A stretch of DNA of 64,000 bases from NCBI RefSeq assembly GCF_001297705.1, contig NZ_LIRF01000003.1:1-64000 (forward strand). Direction: 5' to 3'. The DNA is from Chryseobacterium sp. ERMR1:04. Lineage in GTDB: Bacteria > Bacteroidota > Bacteroidia > Flavobacteriales > Weeksellaceae. Below, one piece after another: positions 8,240 to 14,901 of this stretch (positions are counted from its first letter, which is position 1; each line of letters begins with the position of its first letter). The position numbers and the translations under genes were made by a program. Under the pieces are notes generated by a model. The model was not told where the DNA came from. It saw only the letters and a program-made list of their open reading frames with translations, and did not search any database.

Positions 8240-8802
8240 CCTCGAGGCTTGCCTCGGGGTCAAAGCGTAAAAGTTTGAAAAACGGAGGGTTTTTCATAAC
8301 ACTTTGAAAAAGTGTAGATTTGATTTGTGGATGAACATATTTACAAAAGGCACAATAAAAGTTTGCTTTTATATCATTTGGTTTTTCCAATGAAATATAG
8401 GAGAGAAGTTTTAACGAAAGAAATAGGAGATAGCCTTAGGCTAATATGCGTTGGCATTTCAGAACGCTATGAGATTCAATTTGTAGAAATTGGTTATGAG
8501 TGTGACCATGTTCATTTTTTAGTTCAAAGTGTTCCAAGTATCTCGGTTTCAAAATTAGTAACACTTATAAAAAGTTTGAGCGCGCGAGAATTATTTAAAG
8601 CACATCCAGAGATAAAAAGGATTTTATGGGGAGGTAATTTGTGGACAAGCGGTTACTATGCTAATACAGTTGGTCAATATGGAAATAAAGATGTTATTCG
8701 AAAATATATTGAAAACCAAGGGAAAGAAGTAGAATATAAAAAAATCCACGGCGAACAACTCAAGCTATGGGATTAACCAATACCTCGAGGCTTGCCTCGG
8801 GG
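8240..8802 (+). mobile_element. IS200/REP-type (Y1) element nested in the IS5-type element
   Basis: Two identical 20-bp imperfect palindromes, CCTCGAGG-cttg-CCTCGGGG at 8240-8259 and 8783-8802, bracket a Y1 transposase gene. Terminal hairpins in place of inverted repeats, and no target duplication, are the hallmark of IS200/IS605 and REP-associated transposases. Removing the segment joins the IS5 transposase tail to a TTC-TTT-TAG ending. This shows that the insertion landed directly before the host transposase stop codon. Confidence 0.8.
8327..8776 (+). CDS. tnpA: IS200/REP-associated tyrosine transposase (TnpA)
   Basis: The product has 149 residues with a GTG start (no better ATG is available). 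It is a single-strand DNA transposase of the Y1 HUH type. The HUH motif is visible as CDHVHFLVQSVP, and the catalytic tyrosine lies in the helix TSGYYANTVGQYGN. The N-terminal LLYHLVFPMKYRREVL is typical of the family. Length is normal and the frame intact, so the enzyme may be active. It sits between two matching terminal hairpins inside an older IS5-type element. Confidence 0.88.
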   Translation: MDEHIYKRHNKSLLLYHLVFPMKYRREVLTKEIGDSLRLICVGISERYEIQFVEIGYECDHVHFLVQSVPSISVSKLVTLIKSLSARELFKAHPEIKRILWGGNLWTSGYYANTVGQYGNKDVIRKYIENQGKEVEYKKIHGEQLKLWD

Positions 8803-8803
8803 T

Positions 8804-9587
8804 AGTTTATTAAATAATAATTTTTTAGCAGATAATTTGACCATGTTTTCAGAATTTTCCATTAGCAATTCATAATTTCGGCAAAGTCTTCTGTCATTAT
8901 CAAACCAAGAAAACGTTCTTTCAACAATCCATCTTTAAAGAGTTTTTCTTTATTGTCAGAGCGTAAAACAACCTGAATGATGTAACCAAACTTATCTTTT
9001 ATTTCTTCAATAACATTTCCTCTATAGCCACCGTCTGCTAAAATCACTTTAACCGAAACCAAAAGATAATGGAGTGTTCTCATCAATAATAAAGCAGCTT
9101 TACTATCGTTAAAATTGGCTACACTTACCATTACAGCTAACAAACCCCCATTCTTATCTACTACAACATACCTTTTAATTCCTTTTACCTTTTTATTACC
9201 ATCAAAACCATTAAGAGAACGATTGTTTCCCCAACGAACGCTCTGACTGTCTATAATACCTAAACTTGCTTCTGCATTTTGTCCTCTCTTAACTTGTACC
9301 TCTTCTCTTAAATTCGTCAGAAGTAAATCGAATAATTCTAAATTACTCCATTTAGAGTAATAATAGTAAACCAATTGCCATTTGGGATAATTTGAAGGGA
9401 GCATTCGCCACTGACAGCCTGTTTTTACGATATAATAAATAGTATTCCAGATAATACATAAATCATGTTTTCGCTTTCTATCATCAAAATCAAGCGTTTT
9501 TTTATAAATTGCCACTGAGTAAGGGTTAAGTCTGTTGGATAAATCATTTTTTTGTTTTGCAGCTCTAGATTGATATTTTTGATCCAA
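8804..9587 (-). pseudogene. IS5-family DDE transposase, frameshifted
   Basis: The first frame reads 241 residues. It has the helix-turn-helix/catalytic start (TLDFDDRKRKHDLCIIWNTIYYIVKTGCQWRMLP), the first Asp in LGIIDSQSVR and the second in LADGGYRG. Near 8935 the frame is lost. The alternative frame continues the expected C-terminus as WIVERTFSWFDNDRRLCRNY, with the catalytic Glu, and then KLSAKKLLFNKL up to the insertion junction. Adding one A to the AAA at about 8935 gives KRWIVERTFSW, the normal family sequence. The gene is both frameshifted and interrupted at its last codons by the IS200-type element. Confidence 0.85.
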
Positions 9588-9811
9588 TTAACATCCCTTA
9601 CGCTTTTTTATTTACATTTTTAAACAGGCTCTTAGATTTTTAATTTTGTCTCTAGCTGGATGTTAAATTGATTTATAATAATTTCATAGAGCTATTTAAC
9701 ATAATAAAATTTATTAATTAATCCTACTATGGAGAGTTATATTTATTATATATTTGTAATAAGCGGATTCCGAAAAGCTAAAAGAGTAGGAAGAAAAACA
9801 AAATATTAACT

Positions 9812-9997
9812 ATGAAAAATTTAGAAAAATTAAAAGGAAAAAAACTAGGTAATTTAAAAGATGTTATTGGTGGAAAAATTGATATGAACAATGCTATTGG
9901 CCCTTGCGGTGGAACAGGTTCATACGACGATCCTCATGTATTAGAAACACTTACATTGATTAAAGGCGGAGGAGGTAAAAATGACGGATGTGACTAG
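9812..9997 (+). CDS. GG-leader RiPP precursor peptide of a grasp-with-spasm cassette
   Basis: This is a 61-residue peptide. The leader MKNLEKLKGKKLGNLKDVIGG is Lys/Leu-rich and ends in a double glycine, as in the GG-motif natural-product precursors of Bacteroidota. The core starts KIDMNNAIGPCGG and ends in a GGGG run followed by GCD. It carries two cysteines (PCGG and GCD), acidic residues (D/E) and Thr/Ser/Lys that could form side-chain ester or amide crosslinks. A -7-like element TATATTTG lies at 9749, about 60 bp upstream. The gene is separated from the maturases by a strong hairpin, which favours precursor over enzyme transcripts. Confidence 0.8.
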   Translation: MKNLEKLKGKKLGNLKDVIGGKIDMNNAIGPCGGTGSYDDPHVLETLTLIKGGGGKNDGCD

Positions 9998-10022
9998 TCA
10001 TTTTATTTTTAGAAAAAAATTA

Positions 10023-10049
10023 AAGACTCTTTATATAATAAAGAGTCTT
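10023..10049 (+). terminator. Perfect 12-bp hairpin between precursor and maturases
   Basis: AAGACTCTTTAT pairs exactly with ATAAAGAGTCTT around a three-base loop (ATA), followed by CCTTTAT. The T-run is modest, which suits a partial terminator or an mRNA-stabilising 3' end on the precursor transcript, with read-through into the ATP-grasp gene. Confidence 0.75.
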
Positions 10050-10075
10050 CCTTTATCTATTAATTTGTAAAAAAC

Positions 10076-11041
10076 ATGATTTTAATTTTATCAACTCCAA
10101 ATGATGACGATACAAATATTGTAATGGAGCATTTGGCTATTCTAGAAGAAAAATATATAAGAATAAATGATCTGGACTTATTTAATGGAAATACAAAAAT
10201 GTATTATGAACTTTCACCAGTACCTAGCCTTTTTGTAGAGAATATTTTTTTTGGAAAGATAAACTTATCAGATATTAAATGTGTATGGTACAGGAAATTT
10301 GGCTTCTTCGATAAATTTAAACAAAATTTTGAGAGTGAAATCAACATTGAGATGTTAGATTATTTAAAATCAGAATATACTACTATATTAGATATCTTTT
10401 TTGAGTTTCTCAAAGATAAAAAATGGCTTAATCATTATTCAAAAGTAAAAAAATTAAATAAAATAAGTACTCTTATAACTTCCCAAAAAATAGGATTAAG
10501 TATTCCCAAAACAGAAATAACAAATAATAAAGATTTATTAGATCTGAACGAATCATATATTACTAAATCAATAAAAGATGGCACAGTTATTAATGTCAAG
10601 GAAAAAATATTCTTTTTTTTGACAAAGGAAATTAACCTTCAAACAATGGGTCATTATAAAAATTTCTTTCCAAGTTTATTTCAGGAGAAAGTAAATAAAG
10701 AGTACGAGCTTAGAATTTTTCATTTAAACGGGAAAAACTATCCTATGGCTATTTTTTCTCAAAGAGATACACAAACAGGAGTAGATTATAGGCATTATAA
10801 TTATAGTAGACCAAATAGAATGATTTCCTATTCTTTACCTCAGGAAATTGATGAAAAAATTTGCCACCTTATGAAAAAACTTGAACTTGATACAGGGTCA
10901 TTGGATATCATAAAAGGTAAAGATGGAAAATATTATTTTTTGGAAGTAAATCCTTCCGGTCAGTTTAGGATGACATCAATGCCATGTAATTATAATCTTC
11001 ATTATGAGGTTGCATGCTGTTTAAAAAAAATGAATACATGA
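10076..11041 (+). CDS. gwsG: ATP-grasp peptide maturase (grasp-with-spasm system)
   Basis: This 321-residue protein belongs to the ATP-grasp ligases that form omega-ester or omega-amide bonds in microviridin-like peptides. It starts MILILSTPNDDDTNIVMEHL, has VWYRKFG near residue 80, the nucleotide-binding lysine region ESYITKSIKDGTV, then QEKVNKEYELRIFHLNG (family E-x-R) and the metal-site signature YYFLEVNPSGQFRMTS near the end. That order matches the maturase of the grasp-with-spasm type. It follows the GG-leader precursor and overlaps the next small gene by ATGA-type coupling, so it acts on that peptide in the cytoplasm. Confidence 0.85.
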   Translation: MILILSTPNDDDTNIVMEHLAILEEKYIRINDLDLFNGNTKMYYELSPVPSLFVENIFFGKINLSDIKCVWYRKFGFFDKFKQNFESEINIEMLDYLKSEYTTILDIFFEFLKDKKWLNHYSKVKKLNKISTLITSQKIGLSIPKTEITNNKDLLDLNESYITKSIKDGTVINVKEKIFFFLTKEINLQTMGHYKNFFPSLFQEKVNKEYELRIFHLNGKNYPMAIFSQRDTQTGVDYRHYNYSRPNRMISYSLPQEIDEKICHLMKKLELDTGSLDIIKGKDGKYYFLEVNPSGQFRMTSMPCNYNLHYEVACCLKKMNT

Positions 11042-11238
11042 AAAAAACATTATTAAAAGAAATGGGATATGAAAAAAAGAAAGAGTTACTTCCTATTATT
11101 TTCTCCCATACAATGCCAATGGATATTAAAAAAATAAAAAGAGAGCGCCCATTTAGAATGGTTGAAACTTCCATTCATCAGTCAGAAATCTATTGTTTAA
11201 GAATATATAAAGATGGAATTAACATATCTACAGAATAA
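11038..11238 (+). CDS. Small basic protein in the RiPP cassette, unknown function
   Basis: This frame encodes 66 residues from an ATG overlapping the ATP-grasp stop codon (translational coupling). It overlaps the SPASM gene by 26 bp at its 3' end. The sequence is Lys-rich with KKELLPIIFSHTMPMDIKKI and then PFRMVETSIHQSEIYCLRIY. It has no signal peptide and no recognised motif. Its place between the two maturases argues that it is a real cassette member, perhaps an immunity, scaffold or partner protein. Confidence 0.55.
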   Translation: MKKTLLKEMGYEKKKELLPIIFSHTMPMDIKKIKRERPFRMVETSIHQSEIYCLRIYKDGINISTE

Positions 11239-12210
11239 TAAAGATAAATATATTCATGTATTTTCATGCTGTATACCTGTTAAAGGACATGAAAGAGGTG
11301 CTATATATGATCTTCAGAGAGAAGAAATTGAATTGGTACCTAATACAATGATAGAGTTTTTAGACTATATCAAAAACAAAAAAGTTAGTTCTATCCTGAA
11401 AGAATTTGAATCAGATATAATGGCTAAAACATATCTTGATTTTTTAGAAAAGAATGAATTTATCTTTTATTCAAATACAGATTTTTTTCCTGAATTAGCA
11501 GCCAAAAGTATAAATGAAGATACATCTACTATACAGTTTATGACCATAATACTGTCAGAGTTTATTAAAAATAATTTAGATATTGTTATAAAAAGAATTA
11601 ATGAACTGGGAGTAAAAAGATTACATTTTCATATTGATAGCAATAATTGTATGGAAGAAATAAATTATCTTTTGCATTTATTAGAATATTCCAGAGTTAC
11701 TAATGTTTCATTTTCAATACCTTATCAAAAAATTGATAAAAAATTATACAATAATAATCGGTTAAAAAAATATATCTATTTAGTTCTCCCAAAGAAAAAG
11801 TGGAAAAAAATAATGAAGTAACTAATATTTTTATAACTGTAAGCGATGCTAAGATATTCTTGCCAAAATTTAATATCAATACTGTAGAAGTTAATACTGC
11901 TGCCTATAATATTGCAAGAAATTATAATTTATCAATATATAAAACAATAATTGTAAATCATGAAGGGAAAATTAAGTATAATATTTCAGAAAGGAATAGT
12001 TATGGTAATATCACAGATTCGTATAAAGAAATATCAACTAAGACAATTAAAAGACTATCTATCCTTTGGAATATCAGGAAAGATAGTATAGCTCCATGTA
12101 ATATCTGTGAGTTTAGATTATGTTGTACAGTAGCCCATATTCCTTTAAAAAAAGAGAATGGGTATGCAGTGAATTGTAATTATGATCCATACAAGGCAGA
12201 ACTAAATTAA
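11213..12210 (+). pseudogene. gwsS: SPASM-domain peptide maturase, frameshifted in an A7 run
   Basis: Two frames together read one protein of about 332 residues. The first part (HVFSCCIPVKGHERGAIYDL) has the N-terminal pattern of the SPASM partner of grasp-with-spasm systems, and there is no CxxxCxxC radical-SAM motif. The second part ends in a SPASM-like cysteine set, CNICEFRLCCTVAH followed by a later Cys (NCNYDP). The join lies at seven A's at 11804-11810: an eighth A would read W-K-K-N-N-E-V and continue. It may be a sequencing miscall, a phase-variable switch or decay. A restart at GTG 11800 could also give a separate C-terminal protein. Confidence 0.75.
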
Positions 12211-12211
12211 G

Positions 12212-12811
12212 ATGATCAAAAAACTGAAAACACTATTGACTGTTCTTTGTTTAATCTTTATAATGCAAAGTTGTAAAAATTATTATTATTTGAAACATAG
12301 GCCTGTAGCTTATAATGAAGATGGAAATAGCATACATGATTTAAAAATTTCTAATGAGAATATCCAATTTATTACTTTTTCAGATTATCAAATCAATAAA
12401 TTAAATAAAAAATATATTTTCTTTACGACTAAAGATATAAATCGTCTCCTCCAAGAAAATATTAAAAAACCTTTCAGTCAACAATTCTTATTTATGTATA
12501 CCAATATGAGTATTTATAATAATTTGTTAGGATTTTATTATGAAGACACATCATTGGAGGATGTGATGAAAGACTATAATAAAACGCCAGATGTTAGCTT
12601 GGAAAATGGAGTTTTATATATATATAATTTTGAAAAATGGAATATAATAGATATTTATAGAAAATATTATGGTGGAGTAGTGAGATTTATTAATCTGAAC
12701 AATCCTAATGAAAATGATCCTCAATATAAAAAATTCCACCGTGAGGTTAATAATCTTTTTTTCGACCTTAATAAGAATCTGTGGAAAAAAAATGCAATAG
12801 ATTTTCAATAA
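12212..12811 (+). CDS. Lipoprotein of unknown function in the RiPP cassette
   Basis: This 199-residue protein has a type II signal peptide (LLTVLCLIFIMQSC, lipid-modified Cys at 21), so it is expected at the periplasmic or outer membrane. The mature part is Tyr/Asn-rich with no domain I recognise. It starts one base after the SPASM frame ends and is followed 16 bp later by the VKOR gene, clearly one transcription unit. A role in handling or self-protection from the exported peptide is possible but not shown. Confidence 0.65.
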   Translation: MIKKLKTLLTVLCLIFIMQSCKNYYYLKHRPVAYNEDGNSIHDLKISNENIQFITFSDYQINKLNKKYIFFTTKDINRLLQENIKKPFSQQFLFMYTNMSIYNNLLGFYYEDTSLEDVMKDYNKTPDVSLENGVLYIYNFEKWNIIDIYRKYYGGVVRFINLNNPNENDPQYKKFHREVNNLFFDLNKNLWKKNAIDFQ

Positions 12812-12827
12812 TTTTTAAAGACTTAAT

Positions 12828-13685
12828 ATGGTTGAAAGTATTGGCAATATTTTAAAATATCTTGAAAAAAAAAAAATTACCTTAGATCGAAATAAATTTT
12901 CTTCCCAAGTTAATTCCCATCCAACATTTCCAAGTTTATTATCGATAGTTAGTGCTTTGAATATTAACCAGATCTGTAATTATGTGATAGAAATAGATGA
13001 TTCCGAAATAGGTGAGCTTCCTATTGATTTTATGGCTTTTATGACAGTTTCAAGCCATAAACAGGAACTTAATTATATTGAGAAGATAAGTGAAGGGTAC
13101 GTAATTAATGGCAAATACAATATTAGTGAACAAGTGCTACTTTCAAAATGGACTAATATAGTTGTTTTAATTGATGAAACCCAGACTGTACATCCAAAAA
13201 AGATAAGTAGCAGAAAATATCATTTATTATTTGTCGCAATTTGCTTCCTATTTTTGTTAATATTTTTGTACAGTTTTATGAATTTATATTTCTTTATTTA
13301 TCTGGTTTTATCTTTATCTGGTTTTTTTATATCAGTACTTTCATTAAGAAACGTATTTGGAATAGAAAGTTCTATTGTTAGTAAAATGTGTTTTGGTAAC
13401 TATACAGACTGTTCATTTTCAGATGTCAAAAGTACAAACTTTCTCTCAAATTTTGGAGATTACAGCCTTGTGTACTTTTTTACTAATATAATCTTTATTT
13501 TATTTCTCATCAATAGCCAGATTAATGATGTTTTTTTTAATATACAAAGATTATTATTGGTAATTATTCTACCTATAATAGCCTATTCTTTTTTTTATCA
13601 GTTGCTCAAAATTAAAAAAGTATGTCCTTTGTGTATAGGAATTATAATTATTCTACTCTTACAAACCTATATTTTGATGATTTGA
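12828..13685 (+). CDS. Vitamin-K-epoxide-reductase (VKOR) domain protein with C39-like N-terminus
   Basis: This 285-residue membrane protein is predicted to oxidise a thiol partner and pass electrons to quinone. Residues 1-100 resemble the non-catalytic C39-type domain found in Bacteroidota peptide exporters and VKOR fusions (SHPTFPSLLSIVSALN). From about residue 130 there are several hydrophobic helices. The VKOR cysteines are present: a loop pair in CFGNYTDCSF and the active-site CxxC in VCPLCIG near the end. Beside a DsbA-like protein and a two-cysteine peptide, it is best read as the oxidant for a peptide disulfide. Confidence 0.8.
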   Translation: MVESIGNILKYLEKKKITLDRNKFSSQVNSHPTFPSLLSIVSALNINQICNYVIEIDDSEIGELPIDFMAFMTVSSHKQELNYIEKISEGYVINGKYNISEQVLLSKWTNIVVLIDETQTVHPKKISSRKYHLLFVAICFLFLLIFLYSFMNLYFFIYLVLSLSGFFISVLSLRNVFGIESSIVSKMCFGNYTDCSFSDVKSTNFLSNFGDYSLVYFFTNIIFILFLINSQINDVFFNIQRLLLVIILPIIAYSFFYQLLKIKKVCPLCIGIIIILLLQTYILMI

Positions 13686-13686
13686 T

Positions 13687-14343
13687 ATGAATTTGAAATC
13701 TTTTATTCCTCTAGTTTTATATGCTCTTATCTATTTAATCATCTTTGTTTTATGGTATTATATCAAGATGTTTTTAAAACAGAATGAGCAAAACAGAAAT
13801 CAGCTTATAAGAAAAAATAGAGTCATCAGAAATCATAATGTTTTTATTAATACCTTGGAGAAGCAAGAAAGATTAGAACTACCAGTATCTATGTTTGTTT
13901 TGGGAAATAAAAATTGTGATTTAGAATTAACGATATTTACCAGTCTACACTGTGAAATGTGTGGAGATATATGTGAAATTATTGACAAAATAATTTTTGC
14001 ATATGAAGATCAAATAAAAATAAATTTTTTTTTTAAAACTCAAATTTCTCGTGAGAAGAACGTTTTTTTGTATTTACTTCATGGTATTTTTTTATTTAAG
14101 GGAGAAAAGGAATTTTTAAAAGCGTTGCGCTTTTGGTTTAAAAATAAAAGTTTGACACCATGGAAGATTGATGAATATAATACTGAAGAAAATAAAGACT
14201 CCTTTAAATATTTAAATGACTGGTTTTCCCAAAATGGAATTATCTCCACACCCTCAATTTTTATAAATGGATATATTTACCCATACGAATTTGAAAAAGA
14301 AGATTTATATTATTATATAGAAGGAATTATAGAGAACAAATAA
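13687..14343 (+). CDS. DsbA-like thioredoxin-fold protein
   Basis: This 218-residue protein has an N-terminal membrane anchor (residues about 5-28) and a thioredoxin-fold domain outside the cytoplasm. The active site is CEMC in LTIFTSLHCEMCGDICE, and the cis-proline is in GIISTPSIFINGYIYPYEF. The helical insertion between them is typical of DsbA/thioredoxin_4 proteins. It begins one base after the VKOR stop, so the two are co-transcribed. They form a plausible disulfide-forming couple for the cassette peptide. Confidence 0.8.
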   Translation: MNLKSFIPLVLYALIYLIIFVLWYYIKMFLKQNEQNRNQLIRKNRVIRNHNVFINTLEKQERLELPVSMFVLGNKNCDLELTIFTSLHCEMCGDICEIIDKIIFAYEDQIKINFFFKTQISREKNVFLYLLHGIFLFKGEKEFLKALRFWFKNKSLTPWKIDEYNTEENKDSFKYLNDWFSQNGIISTPSIFINGYIYPYEFEKEDLYYYIEGIIENK

Positions 14344-14901
14344 TAAAAAAGGAATACTCAATTATAAAGGTAGGAATTGTGAGATATCATCTTAGTTCTC
14401 TTAGAGGTTACTTGGTTCAAGTATTTATATTACAGGTGAAGATGTTAAGATGAATTTTCTTTTCAAGAATCAAGAAAAATAATATTTAGATGCCCATTCT
14501 TCGTATTTTCTATTGCGGTCTATGCAGATAATGGATACAAACTACTTTCAAATACTCAGTTTTTCAGAATCTTTGTTATGTAAGGCAAAACCCTACAGCC
14601 TGTTTTGAAAAACGGTTTTTGCTAACTATTTTCATCATAAGGTAGGGTTGGTAGAATAAAATCTTACGATATTTTACTTGGCTACCGTTGCTTAATGTTC
14701 TACCGTTAAGGTCGCAAAAAGCCCTTTTACTTCAAGCAAAGTCCTAGCTTGTTGAATGCTATGTTTCATTATAAATGGTACATAAATATGCAGGCAATGG
14801 ATGAAAAACTCATGAGTGTCTATTGTGTACACATTGAGTCTGACAATATTTTTGCATTCATAGCCTGACTCGTTGATTAGTTGCTCTAGATTGGTAATGG
14901 T
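14344..14901. other. Gene-poor gap with a possible ORF remnant
   Basis: No intact gene is visible. On the minus strand an open frame without a usable start runs from about 14897 to the stop at 14692 and includes HEFFIHCLHIYVPFIMKHSI and RTLLEVKGLFATLTVEH; it may be the tail of a lost gene. Around 14583-14650 the segments GCAAAACCCTAC and GTAGGGTTG form a loose inverted repeat. The expected exporter genes of the RiPP cassette are not here. Confidence 0.4.

Larger units (their letters stand above)
8206..9634 (-). mobile_element. IS5-type insertion sequence, interrupted
   Basis: The ends are 14-bp perfect terminal inverted repeats, TAAGAGCCTGTTTA at 8206-8219 and TAAACAGGCTCTTA at 9621-9634, with similarity continuing a few bases inward. 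The minus-strand transposase (from 9587) fills the element. The element is interrupted by an IS200/REP-type insertion at 8240-8802, and the transposase also carries a frameshift, so it is probably immobile by itself. I could not identify a clear target-site duplication. Solo copies of the same terminal repeat occur at 41026 and, degenerate, at 52881. Confidence 0.8.

Noticed and set aside
7973-8263. 96-codon minus-strand frame
   Set aside because: It is formed by the two terminal palindromes (TPRQASRYS-like ends) and AT-rich spacer; not gene-like.
11804-11810. Programmed -1 ribosomal frameshift in the SPASM gene
   Set aside because: The site reads G-AAA-AAA-A, not an ideal X-XXY-YYZ heptamer, and no clear downstream pseudoknot was seen; indel, phase variation or slippage is at least as likely.
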